DNA of 37,567 nucleotides from Calditrichota bacterium. Its GTDB lineage: Bacteria > Calditrichota > Calditrichia > Calditrichales > Calditrichaceae. Both the position numbers and the translations under genes were made by a program. The notes below the pieces were generated by a model. The model did not search any database and was not told the origin of the DNA. It saw only the letters and a list, made by a program, of their open reading frames with translations. Location: positions 1-37,567 of the forward strand of contig RQOG01000143.1 of assembly GCA_003854985.1 (NCBI GenBank), given 5' to 3'. Of the stretch, positions 8,537 to 17,135 are shown piece by piece (the stretch's first letter is position 1; the number at the start of each line of letters is the position of its first letter).

Positions 8537-9850
8537 CTAAAAATTATAGGTTAATTTACCGGCCATTAAAATCCAGTCTTTTTCAACATTATGCGGATTA
8601 TCCTGTTCATTACGGTACATTATGGCAGTACCGTTAACAGAGTGTCCTTCAAGCTTTATAATCCAGTATTCGTTCAAATCAAGTCTTAAGGAAACAGCCG
8701 TATCTTTCTGGTAAGTATTTGAAGAAGGAAATTGATATAGTTGTGCATATTCTTTGCCTTCTTTATCATCAAAATTGGTGTAATATTCGGAGTAATATAC
8801 ACCGGCTTCCAAATAGTCATTTAAGCGATAAGAGGCGCTTCCGTAATATCCACCGAGTTCATTCGTATCCCAGGGTCTTAATGCGCCCAATTGAGGATTA
8901 GAGGTTCTGTAATTTGTAAAAAGATCGTAGTATTCCGCCGCCAGGGAAAAGCCTTTAAACAGGTACTCTGCGGATATCCAGTAGGCGCCGATATTTCTAA
9001 ATTCCTGTTGAATATTAATGCCAACCAAATCAAAAATTTGCCTTGCAGCTTCATAATCTGTTGGCAAACCTTGTTCCGGGACTCCCTGACTTCTTAAGTA
9101 ATCCCGTACAGCGCTTAGTGTCATATTTTTCCAAAATTCCGTCGTTTCCGTGGTTCCGAAAGCAGAAAAGTCTGTATTCATAAAACTACCTGCTAAACGA
9201 AGCCCGTCCAACGGCGTTTCCCAAACAAGACTTCCGATATAGGCCGGCTTAATGGTATATTGATCAAATTTGGCATAAAGCTGATCTTCAATATATCGGT
9301 TGACGCCGGTTTTAGAATTAATATTAACCACCCCGACCTGTAACACATAATCCAGCGCGCCAAATCCGCCAATATTAATAACACCGTACACTCCCAGTCC
9401 CTTTAGGGCATTATAAGAATCACGCCATGTTTCGTTATAAACGCCCTGCGGCATAAAGATATTTACCCTTGTCATATCCAGGTCTCTAAATTCATTATAA
9501 AGACCTAAACGCATTTTCATTTTCCCACCGCGAATACCTAACCAGTCTCTGAAACGATAATCGCCGTAAGCCCAGTCCACAATAATTTCATCGTTGCCAA
9601 GATAGCCTAAATCACGGGCAAAAAACTGAACGCCTATGCGAAATTCATCGGTTAACTGGGCAGAAAAATTCAATCCCAGTTCATTAAACTCAAAGGTGCC
9701 TTCTTTAGTCTTTCCTAAATACTGATTGTCAGTACTCCACATCATCCCCTGCGATACAAATCCATGTATCGCCACTTTGCTTACATAAGAATCCTGGGCA
9801 AATCCAGGCAGAAGTAACACCAGCGTTAAAAAAACTAAGGTTTTTTTCAT
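8537..9850 (-). CDS. outer-membrane porin-like beta-barrel protein
   Basis: A 437-residue protein with a signal peptide (MKKTLVFLTLVLLLPGFAQ), alternating hydrophobic/polar strands rich in aromatic and glycine residues, and a C-terminal Phe (GKLTYNF), as expected for an outer-membrane barrel. An early conserved-looking run (KVAIHGFVSQGMMW, then LGLNFSAQLTDEFRIG) resembles porins with an N-terminal strand pair. The start is fixed by AAAAGGAG six bases before the ATG. It leads an operon with a PstS-like binding protein and a hybrid kinase. Substrate specificity cannot be read from the sequence; the neighbour suggests an anion such as phosphate. Confidence 0.75.
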   Translation of the reverse strand: MKKTLVFLTLVLLLPGFAQDSYVSKVAIHGFVSQGMMWSTDNQYLGKTKEGTFEFNELGLNFSAQLTDEFRIGVQFFARDLGYLGNDEIIVDWAYGDYRFRDWLGIRGGKMKMRLGLYNEFRDLDMTRVNIFMPQGVYNETWRDSYNALKGLGVYGVINIGGFGALDYVLQVGVVNINSKTGVNRYIEDQLYAKFDQYTIKPAYIGSLVWETPLDGLRLAGSFMNTDFSAFGTTETTEFWKNMTLSAVRDYLRSQGVPEQGLPTDYEAARQIFDLVGINIQQEFRNIGAYWISAEYLFKGFSLAAEYYDLFTNYRTSNPQLGALRPWDTNELGGYYGSASYRLNDYLEAGVYYSEYYTNFDDKEGKEYAQLYQFPSSNTYQKDTAVSLRLDLNEYWIIKLEGHSVNGTAIMYRNEQDNPHNVEKDWILMAGKLTYNF

Positions 9851-10235
9851 TTCTTCTCCTTTTTACCATGTTTAATGATTCGTTAATTTATATGGATATT
9901 GACTATTATTTTGCTGTTAATCCATCATAATTAGTAATCAAACAATACATGAAGAATAATTGATTATAAATATAATCCATGATTGATATAAGTTTTGAAC
10001 CCCCTTCCCCCAATTCATTTTCCTATATCCAGATTAACTAACACAAACGGTTACAGGAAAACTATGATAAAATATCACAAATATTTCTGAATGCAAGCTT
10101 TTTTTAAAAAATTTGATTTTTTGTTATTAATTCAAATCGGAAGGTAATCTAACGTAATAATTGGTTTTAAATCGCTTTATAGAATGCTTCTTTATGCTGA
10201 GCGAATATATTATGATAAATCATTTTATTTCTATA
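9851..10235. other. non-coding region upstream of the porin operon
   Basis: About 385 AT-rich bases between the galE terminator and the porin gene, without a plausible ORF. On the minus strand a weak promoter-like pair, TTGCAT (10096-10091) and TATTTT (10074-10069) with a 16-base spacer, would give a leader of about 200 bases. A 16-base palindrome, GATTATA-AA-TATAATC (9962-9977), lies inside that leader and could be an operator. A C-rich tract occurs near 10000-10013. None of these is strong alone. Confidence 0.35.
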
Positions 10236-10274
10236 AATAAAAAAAGGTAATTCCGTACTCTGGAATCACCTTTT
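10236..10274 (-). terminator. Rho-independent terminator of galE
   Basis: On the minus strand a 13-base stem (12 Watson-Crick pairs and one G-U) joins 10274-10262 to 10254-10242 around a 7-base loop, followed directly by a run of seven T (10245-10239). The upstream arm overlaps the last codons and stop of galE, so the hairpin is partly coding sequence. Confidence 0.85.
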
Positions 10275-11246
10275 ATTCATATTCTTAAAATAGACAGGTA
10301 TCATGGATTTAAAAATCGTTTTCAAATCGGAATGCTTTGCTTTCCAATTAATAAGATTAAATGCCAATTCACTGCTGGCGATAAGATTTTCCGGATCACC
10401 CGGACGTCTTCCAATAATTTGATGGTTTATTTTTTTCTCCACCGCTTCCTGCGCCGCTTCCACCATTTCCAGTACCGAATTGCCCGAACCTGTTCCCAGA
10501 TTAACGATCAGATTTTTATTCTCTTCAATTATATAATCCATGGCCAGTAAATGCGCTTCCGACAGATCGGAAACATGGATATAATCCCGGATACATGTAC
10601 CGTCGGGTGTGTTATAATCATTGCCGAAGATAAGCAGCTTTTCACGCATACCGCAGGCCGTTTCCATAACTACAGGACAAAGATTAGTAGGGTTATTTTC
10701 CATGCCTAATATTCTGCCCTTTACATCATATCCTGTGGCATTAAAATATCTTAGTGCGGCATACCTGATATTCTTTAATTTCGAATACCATTCAAGATTT
10801 TCTTCAATGGCCAGTTTGGTATAACCATAATAGTTTTCAGGATTTTTAGGATGCTTTTCATCTATGGGCAGATATTGTGGTGATCCGTAAACCGCTGCTG
10901 AAGATGAGAAAATAAAGTAGTTTACATTATGTTCCACAACGGCATTTAGCAAGGACAGTGTTCCGCAAATATTATTATTGGCAAATTTCATCGGATTGGT
11001 CATCGATTCACCCGCCGCTTTCCAGGCCGCAAAATGGAATACAACTTCCACTCTCATCCCAAAGGCCTTATTCAAATCTTCCATATTTCGTACATCGCCT
11101 TCAATAAGTTGTGCTCGCGGATCCACATTTTCTCTTCTGCCTAATGAAAAATTATCCAGAATGATAACCTCATGTGCCTGATCGCATAAATCATGAACAA
11201 TATGGCTGCCAATATATCCTGCGCCGCCTGTAACTAAAACCTTCAT
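10266..11246 (-). CDS. galE: UDP-glucose 4-epimerase
   Basis: A 326-residue extended short-chain dehydrogenase that interconverts UDP-glucose and UDP-galactose with bound NAD, in the cytoplasm. The Rossmann motif TGGAGYIGS (6-14), DNFS (31-34), the serine-rich SSSAAVYG (114-121) and the catalytic pair Y140/K144 in YYGYTK are present; length fits the family (~330-340). Later GalE features, RYFNATG and GTCIRDYIHVSDL, support epimerase over dehydratase. AGGA precedes the ATG. It supplies UDP-galactose for envelope polysaccharide or sugar use; no other sugar genes are beside it. Its transcript ends at the overlapping hairpin. Confidence 0.93.
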   Translation of the reverse strand: MKVLVTGGAGYIGSHIVHDLCDQAHEVIILDNFSLGRRENVDPRAQLIEGDVRNMEDLNKAFGMRVEVVFHFAAWKAAGESMTNPMKFANNNICGTLSLLNAVVEHNVNYFIFSSSAAVYGSPQYLPIDEKHPKNPENYYGYTKLAIEENLEWYSKLKNIRYAALRYFNATGYDVKGRILGMENNPTNLCPVVMETACGMREKLLIFGNDYNTPDGTCIRDYIHVSDLSEAHLLAMDYIIEENKNLIVNLGTGSGNSVLEMVEAAQEAVEKKINHQIIGRRPGDPENLIASSELAFNLINWKAKHSDLKTIFKSMIPVYFKNMNKR

Positions 11247-11316
11247 GTTGTCCTCATATATAAATTTTTATGTTCTGGTTAAAAAAATATGCGTCAAACT
11301 ATACGAAATATTAATG

Positions 11317-11400
11317 CTATAACTTGTTACCGGTCACAAAATTAGCGTTTTTATTATCCGGATTTTTTTTAGTTGCTGTATAATCCTTTGATTCTTTCAT
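11317..11400 (-). CDS. possible 27-codon ORF coupled to the M24 peptidase gene
   Basis: The ATG overlaps the TGA stop of the upstream peptidase gene as ATGA, a usual arrangement for translational coupling, and the frame runs 27 codons to a TAG. The product begins MKESKDYTATKK and is hydrophilic, rich in Lys, Asn and Asp, with no signal or membrane segment. It is followed by an untranslated gap before galE. It could be chance: an AT-rich stretch of this length can stay open easily, and I recognise no family. Confidence 0.22.
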   Translation of the reverse strand: MKESKDYTATKKNPDNKNANFVTGNKL

Positions 11401-12578
11401 TTTATCAGAATTAATTTCTTCTGAGGTGTCGACAGGTATTCCGAGTCCTTTTCCGTAACGCGCACCATTTCTTCGACGGTAACAATACCCCTGTCCGGCA
11501 CATTCAATCTGGGTTCTATGGTAAAGACCATATTGGGTTCTGTCTTTTTAAAAGGCTTTTGCGCATACTTTTCCCAGGCCGGTCCTAACAGCACAGTGCC
11601 GTCATGGGCATAACGGCCGACCTGGTGGCCAAGCGCATGAGGAAATTCCTCATACCCTTTTGCCAATAATATTTCCCTGGCGATAACATCAACTTCTATA
11701 CCCTGCACACCGCACATTAAAGCGCTTTTTGAGACATCAACGGCTTCAATAATTGTATCAAAGCCTCTTTGTACAGCTTCCGGCGCTTTCTTTTCACCAT
11801 TTTCCAGTATATAAAATGTTCGCTGTAAATCCGAGCAATACCCATTATATTTCACGCCAAAATCCATATTTAGCACATGGCCTTTTTTTACTTTTTTTGA
11901 GGTTGGCTCATAATGCGCCTCAGCCGTATCCGGACCGGTAAACACGGAGGGGCAACTATTTTCATTCCAGGCACATTCCAGCTTTTTCTTTTTAACTTCG
12001 TCTTTCATAAACAAAGCTATCTGCTGTTCGGTTTTTCCCGGTTTTATAAACTTCGCCACTTTATTGAAAATATCTTCCGTATGCTTTATCGCTGATTTTA
12101 TATAGTCGATTTCAAGCTGTGATTTCCGCTCACGCAGCGCAGAGACAATTTTTTCCGCAGATACCAGACGCTTTTCCATGCCAATTTCTCTTAACAGTAA
12201 AAATAATGTTAAAAACATTCCATGGGTCAGACCGTCGCATATCTCACTATCCATGGAATAATTTATGGCAATCTTCCAGGGATCGATTTTTTTCAGATAG
12301 GCCTGAAGTGGCTTTTTAAAATCTTCCACAAATTCTTCAACAGAATCATACGCACCCAGGTCTTCAATGGATTTTTTATCATATTTCCCAACTATGGCAT
12401 GCGATTTACCACTTTTGGTGATGATGAATGCAGAATGCCAGGTTACAGCGCTGTTGGTTAAAAAGCACAAAACCGGATCGCCGTTAATCTGACTTTCTCT
12501 TGTAAATGTTAACCAGCAGTCAATATCAAATTCTTTTAGCAGTTTTTTAGCCTGATCAATTTTTTCGCTAATAAGCAT
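11397..12578 (-). CDS. M24-family metallopeptidase (Xaa-Pro aminopeptidase-like)
   Basis: A 393-residue cytoplasmic peptidase of the creatinase/prolidase fold, expected to remove an N-terminal residue before proline or to split X-Pro dipeptides. The N-terminal creatinase-like domain (~1-155) is followed by the pita-bread domain with all five metal ligands visible: D239 (NMDFG), D250 (CSDLQRTF), H318 (LGHQVG), E355 (TIEPRL) and E369 (VTVEEMV). A second histidine, H314, precedes the GHQVG. No signal peptide. GGAGGT before the ATG fixes the start. Substrate class cannot be assigned more exactly. Confidence 0.85.
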   Translation of the reverse strand: MLISEKIDQAKKLLKEFDIDCWLTFTRESQINGDPVLCFLTNSAVTWHSAFIITKSGKSHAIVGKYDKKSIEDLGAYDSVEEFVEDFKKPLQAYLKKIDPWKIAINYSMDSEICDGLTHGMFLTLFLLLREIGMEKRLVSAEKIVSALRERKSQLEIDYIKSAIKHTEDIFNKVAKFIKPGKTEQQIALFMKDEVKKKKLECAWNENSCPSVFTGPDTAEAHYEPTSKKVKKGHVLNMDFGVKYNGYCSDLQRTFYILENGEKKAPEAVQRGFDTIIEAVDVSKSALMCGVQGIEVDVIAREILLAKGYEEFPHALGHQVGRYAHDGTVLLGPAWEKYAQKPFKKTEPNMVFTIEPRLNVPDRGIVTVEEMVRVTEKDSEYLSTPQKKLILIK

Positions 12579-12785
12579 TTAACCTCCAGCACAGAGTTTC
12601 GAATGATATTTGTAATTTAGATGAAGTCATATTTAAAAATGTCGTCTTCATATTAATAAAGATAAGCAAATTAAACAATATGGTTATTTAATAATCAAAT
12701 CGTCTAACTACATTATTAGTTTAACAAATAAGCAGGTAAATACATCTGTTCTCATTCATCTTTATATTCACTAATTACAGAAAAA

Positions 12786-13985
12786 CTAAAAGAAAACCAG
12801 ATAATGAAGGTTGAAACCTCCGAAACCAAAAACAGAAAAGACATGGCTCAGCGATAACTGTAGCCTTGAATTATTCTCAAATTGATAAGACCAGCCAAGT
12901 TTAACTTTTTCTATATTGCTCTGTTGTGAAAAGCGATACTGATCTGATATACTTTTACTTTTCCACCCATAAAATGACTCCACTAAACCTACTTCGATAT
13001 TATGTCGACTTTTATTATAATCAATCCAGATACCCGGTAAAAATTCATCCCTGTTGTAGCTATAATTTACAAAGCCTGAAGCGTCTGAGTTCTGCTTAAG
13101 ATATCTTCCGGAAAACCTGATACTCCAATTTTTTCCTAAAATGTAATTATAGAGTAATTGCAGTGAATAAATTGAATTTTCTACCCGATACGAGTAAGCA
13201 TCAGCAAAAAACAATTTTCTTTCGGAAAAATAATATCGCACGGCTTCTAATCGAATAAAGCTTTCTTTATTTATAAAATAATATAAGCGCACTATACCGT
13301 GATCATTTTTATTTTTATGTCGGCTAAGACCGGCAGATTTCTGGCTATCCGGATAAATGTAATCGAAACCTGTTGTCTGCAGGCCTTCCGAAAAGATATT
13401 CCATTTATCATTACCGTATCTGAAATTCCAGTACAATCCATAATCATATTGATCCACTTTTCCCTCGTAATCATTTTTCTCTTCATACACAAATTGATCC
13501 GCCTGTAATGCCAGCCGGCAATAGTTTAATTTGGATTTATCAGAAAAGGCTATGCCCATTCTTGCATCAATAAATTCTTTATTAAATTCCGGTTTAAACT
13601 GTAAAAATACGTTAAATTCCCGGTATACATTGCCTTCAAGTCCCATAAAAAGCGCTTTCATTTCCTGATTAATAAAATGCGTGGAATATTTCTGGTAGTC
13701 GGCAATAAACGTCCAGGTAGAATCCATGGGCTGATTTATTAATATCCTGATATCATTAAGCAGATCATGAATTTCTACGCTGCCAAAGTTTAAAAGGGCA
13801 TTATTGGTTTTAAACCTGAATTTTTCCCATTCCAGTGACCATAAAGGATGATATGAATAATTTTCCAGCACATGCAGATAGAGCAAATCATCCTTAAATC
13901 CCTGATCATATGTCCATTTTATACTCTGGGCATTGCTTCCGGAAAATATGAACGTGAACATAATTATTATTAATAACCTTTGCAT
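12786..13985 (-). CDS. predicted outer-membrane beta-barrel protein of unknown function
   Basis: A 399-residue protein with a signal peptide (hydrophobic core ~4-16, cleavage near SNAQS). The mature part is a run of amphipathic strands dense in Tyr, Phe and Trp, with short polar turns, ending in LVFF. This pattern fits a monomeric outer-membrane barrel of perhaps 16 or more strands. I recognise no family. It appears to be a single-gene unit: 207 bases lie between it and the peptidase gene and its upstream region is shared with plus-strand rpmB. The ribosome binding site is weak. An 8-base inverted repeat lies 34 bases upstream of its start. Confidence 0.6.
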   Translation of the reverse strand: MQRLLIIIMFTFIFSGSNAQSIKWTYDQGFKDDLLYLHVLENYSYHPLWSLEWEKFRFKTNNALLNFGSVEIHDLLNDIRILINQPMDSTWTFIADYQKYSTHFINQEMKALFMGLEGNVYREFNVFLQFKPEFNKEFIDARMGIAFSDKSKLNYCRLALQADQFVYEEKNDYEGKVDQYDYGLYWNFRYGNDKWNIFSEGLQTTGFDYIYPDSQKSAGLSRHKNKNDHGIVRLYYFINKESFIRLEAVRYYFSERKLFFADAYSYRVENSIYSLQLLYNYILGKNWSIRFSGRYLKQNSDASGFVNYSYNRDEFLPGIWIDYNKSRHNIEVGLVESFYGWKSKSISDQYRFSQQSNIEKVKLGWSYQFENNSRLQLSLSHVFSVFGFGGFNLHYLVFF

Positions 13986-14018
13986 AACATGCGCTCAGTT
14001 TCAATTTAAATAATTGCC

Positions 14019-14049
14019 TGATCGTTAAAATCAAATATAAAAACGATCA
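14019..14049. repeat. inverted repeat in the divergent region between the beta-barrel gene and rpmB
   Basis: TGATCGTT (14019-14026) and AACGATCA (14042-14049) are perfect 8-base arms separated by 15 bases. The position close upstream of the minus-strand gene and about 185 bases upstream of rpmB allows an operator role. A second small inverted repeat, TTGTA-6-TACAA, lies at 14119-14134. Confidence 0.35.
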
Positions 14050-14233
14050 AAACAATACCGGATGTATACCTTACTGAAATTTTAATTGCAATATTATTAT
14101 TCTGAATAATATAAAAAATTGTATTTGTGTACAATAAAAAATAGCAGTGAAATAAAAAACTCGAAGTTGCAAAAATAAAATTAATTACTTAAATTAAAAT
14201 TTTTAAAAATGAATTGGATAAGGAGTATCAATA

Positions 14234-14440
14234 ATGGCAATGGTTTGTGAGATATGTGGGAAAAAACCAATGGTTGGCAATAATGTCAGTCATGCGCATA
14301 ATAAAACAAAGAGAAGGTTTTTACCTAACCTACAAAAAATACGCGTACAGACTCCGGACGGCGTCAAAAGAATGCGTGTATGCACGAGTTGTATTCAGGC
14401 TAATAAAGTTCAAAAGCCAGTTATAGTTTCAGAATCTTAA
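14234..14440 (+). CDS. rpmB: 50S ribosomal protein L28
   Basis: A 68-residue basic protein of the large ribosomal subunit. The L28 pattern is clear: [17 protein letters not shown] at the start, then [12 protein letters not shown] and a C-terminal CTSC. The two CxxC pairs (C5/C8 and C51/C54) form a zinc-ribbon, the C+ type. A strong AAGGAG lies eight bases before the ATG. It is one of only two plus-strand genes, is monocistronic, and ends at a strong terminator; the usual partner rpmG is not adjacent. Confidence 0.95.
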   Translation: MAMVCEICGKKPMVGNNVSHAHNKTKRRFLPNLQKIRVQTPDGVKRMRVCTSCIQANKVQKPVIVSES

Positions 14441-14467
14441 AAGCCGGTTAATGCCGGCTTTTTTTTT
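14440..14467 (+). terminator. terminator of rpmB, possibly shared with the convergent GWxTD gene
   Basis: Stem AAGCCGG (14441-14447) with CCGGCTT (14454-14460), six-base loop, then a run of nine T (14459-14467). On the opposite strand the hairpin is followed only by TTTT, so termination of the convergent gene, whose stop lies at 14466, would be weaker. Confidence 0.9.
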
Positions 14468-15743
14468 ATTGAAATTCCACATGCAGATAATTGGGATGCA
14501 GCCGGTAATCGCCAAATCCCGTACGGTCTTCAAATACAAATACTTTTCTTTCCGTATAATAACGCCAGATTTCATAGGGTCTTGAACCCATTTCAAATGG
14601 ATGACGTTCAACGTCATCGGGAAATCCGAATTTTATTAAAATCCTGCCGCGATCGGTTCTCCAGCCATCCTGACCAAAAGCGGTAAAATTTTTATTAGCA
14701 TAGTTCACGCGTTTAAAATATTCATCCTTTAATTCATTCACGCTTGTGGAAGGATTGGGATCACGGTCTTTCCAGAATCTTTTAAAAAACTGTTGTTTTG
14801 CTTCCAGACTGGAATCCTGATAGGCGCTAAGCGAATCGGCATTCAGAATATAAATCATCTGCATCAGGGCATTATCGATATCATCTACAGATCCTGGTAC
14901 TTCCGACCAGAAAAATGAGAATTTATGATCTGCATTAGCTTTGTATTTACCATCCGCTACTTTAATATTGAGATTATAGCTGTTCCGCGTCAATTTGTTT
15001 TTTTCTATTTTAAATATGTGCGGAGTAACTTTATCGGTGATCAATAGTTTAATTGTTGTATCAATTTCGACGCCTATTTTGTCATTTCTCATTTCATAGG
15101 TTATGGAAATTTCTTTGGGAGGTTCCTGTACAAACAAATCAAAATAAATATAAAAGTATCCGGATCTTACAGTAAAATTATTGCCGATTGTAGGTTCATA
15201 ATATGTTAATTTTCCGGTGGAATCAATTTCTACTTCCTGCAAAAAGACAATGCCGCTTATGCCAATTTCATTCTGACTATAATCGGAAATTGAAATTTTC
15301 GTTTTTCTCTGAATCGATTCTCTGGAGTTTAAATCCGTGGCTCTGGCCAACACAGTATAATCGCCGGCAGGAATGGTAAACTGGCTTGTCACTAATACTT
15401 TTTCATCCCTGCTATTGGTTTCATCGAACGATTTTACATTTATATTTTTATTAATTATTCTGCTGGTCACCGCTGTTTCGTTTTCGTCGTAAACTGCAAG
15501 AATTAATTCCAGCTCTGCATCATAGCCTGAGGTATCGCTTTTAATGAATGTCAGATCATCATAAAGAAAAGTGGTCATCGTTATTATATTATTATTTAAA
15601 AAATCATCCGCATATTGGCGGTGTACCATAAATTCAAAATAAGGTTTACCGATGCCGCTTTCCGGAGCCTTTTCGTAATACTGGGCGGCAGTGGTATTGA
15701 TAAGTAAATATACCAGCAAGATATAAAGGATTATATTTTTCAT
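14466..15743 (-). CDS. GWxTD-domain exported protein
   Basis: A 425-residue secreted or periplasmic protein with a signal peptide (~1-20, cleavage near TAAQ). The N-terminal two thirds are beta-rich, immunoglobulin- or transglutaminase-flank-like, and the C-terminal domain carries the signature GWRTDRG (360-366) with FGFPD and YEIWRYY after it. GWxTD proteins are common in Calditrichota, Ignavibacteria, Gemmatimonadota and relatives and have no established biochemical function. It follows rimO by 60 bases and is the last gene of the ridA-to-rimO run. It is useful here mainly as a lineage marker. Confidence 0.8.
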   Translation of the reverse strand: MKNIILYILLVYLLINTTAAQYYEKAPESGIGKPYFEFMVHRQYADDFLNNNIITMTTFLYDDLTFIKSDTSGYDAELELILAVYDENETAVTSRIINKNINVKSFDETNSRDEKVLVTSQFTIPAGDYTVLARATDLNSRESIQRKTKISISDYSQNEIGISGIVFLQEVEIDSTGKLTYYEPTIGNNFTVRSGYFYIYFDLFVQEPPKEISITYEMRNDKIGVEIDTTIKLLITDKVTPHIFKIEKNKLTRNSYNLNIKVADGKYKANADHKFSFFWSEVPGSVDDIDNALMQMIYILNADSLSAYQDSSLEAKQQFFKRFWKDRDPNPSTSVNELKDEYFKRVNYANKNFTAFGQDGWRTDRGRILIKFGFPDDVERHPFEMGSRPYEIWRYYTERKVFVFEDRTGFGDYRLHPNYLHVEFQ

Positions 15744-15803
15744 ATTAATTCGCCTGTTTTTTTAATAATAATACATCACAATCGATAACCGGTCAAAACT
15801 TTT

Positions 15804-17135
15804 TTATATAACCGGTACATTATTCACCACAGAGTTTTCAACCGGCGTAGCAAAAAGATCGTATTCGGAAGCATCATTGACCACTGCTTTGATAATACTT
15901 CCAGACGCTAATTTATGATTTCCCTTACTGTCCAAATAAATAATATTGTCAATTTCGGGCGCATCATATACCGAACGTCCCGAATATATATTCTTACGTT
16001 CATCCGCTTCATCAATAATAACTGATAAAACCGTTCCTATTCTATGCTGGTTTTTTTCGAGCGAAATTAATTTTTGTGCTTCCATTATATGTTTCTGACG
16101 TTCAAGAGCCGTTTTGCGAGGAACTTTGTTTTTCAGTTTATACGATTCCGTACCATCTTCATCCGAGTAAATGAAAGTGCCTAAACGGTCAAATTTTACC
16201 TCATTTATAAATGATATAAGCTCATCAAAGTCTTTATCGCTTTCTCCGGGGTGACCAAGTATTAACGTTGTCCGTAAAGCGATATCCGGGTATAATTCTC
16301 TGATCCTATACAATTTCTTTCTTATACTCTGACCTGTATCTCCCCTTTTCATCAGGTGTAATACATGATCGCTGATATGCTGTATCGGTATATCCAGATA
16401 TGGAAGAATTTTACTTCCCTGTTTTATCATTTCAACCACTTCCATAGGAAAATTTGAAGGATACCAATACATAACCCTGATCCATTCCAAATCCCGGATT
16501 TCATTTAGCGTTTCGAGCAGAGAAATGATTTTCTGAGATTTATACAGATCAATTCCATAATAAGAGGTATCCTGTGATATTACTATCAATTCTTTAACGC
16601 CTTTATCGGCAAGCAGCCGGGCTTCGGCGATGATTTCTTCGATAGTCCGGCTGCGGTGTCTGCCACGGATACCTGGAATAGCGCAAAACGAGCAACTATG
16701 GTTACATCCTTCGCTTATCTTAAGATAAGCATAATGAGCAGGCGTGGTCAGACTGCGGTATTGGTACAAATTGTCAGCAAATGTTCGTTTGCCCTTAATT
16801 TTGCTTAAAATTGAAGTATAATCTTCGGTACCGAAAACAGCGTCTACCTCGGGAATCTCCGCTTTGATTTCGGTGGGATATCTTTGAGACAAACACCCTG
16901 CAACAAAAACCTGCTTTTTATGATCCTTCTTCTTAAGTTCGACCGCTTCCAGAATAGCCTGAATAGATTCTTCCTTGGCATCATTAATAAATCCGCAGGT
17001 ATTGATAATTAAGATATCAGCAGTTTCTGGAATATTTACGAGTGTATAACCATTTGTTAAAAGTTGCCCTCTTAAAACTTCCGTATCCACGGTGTTTTTA
17101 GAACACCCGAGTGATGTAATATGTATCTTTTTCAT
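15804..17135 (-). CDS. rimO: ribosomal protein uS12 methylthiotransferase
   Basis: A 443-residue radical SAM enzyme that adds a methylthio group to the conserved aspartate of ribosomal protein S12. The N-terminal UPF0004 domain has its three cluster cysteines C11 (LGCSKN), C47 (NTCGFI) and C81 (AGCLSQ). The radical SAM cluster is C144/C148/C151 in EGCNHSCSFCAIP, followed by RGRHRSR. A C-terminal TRAM domain follows ~370. LGCSKNTVD separates RimO from the tRNA enzyme MiaB. Its ATG overlaps the ftsY stop by four bases (ATGA), a sign of translational coupling. Confidence 0.95.
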   Translation of the reverse strand: MKKIHITSLGCSKNTVDTEVLRGQLLTNGYTLVNIPETADILIINTCGFINDAKEESIQAILEAVELKKKDHKKQVFVAGCLSQRYPTEIKAEIPEVDAVFGTEDYTSILSKIKGKRTFADNLYQYRSLTTPAHYAYLKISEGCNHSCSFCAIPGIRGRHRSRTIEEIIAEARLLADKGVKELIVISQDTSYYGIDLYKSQKIISLLETLNEIRDLEWIRVMYWYPSNFPMEVVEMIKQGSKILPYLDIPIQHISDHVLHLMKRGDTGQSIRKKLYRIRELYPDIALRTTLILGHPGESDKDFDELISFINEVKFDRLGTFIYSDEDGTESYKLKNKVPRKTALERQKHIMEAQKLISLEKNQHRIGTVLSVIIDEADERKNIYSGRSVYDAPEIDNIIYLDSKGNHKLASGSIIKAVVNDASEYDLFATPVENSVVNNVPVI

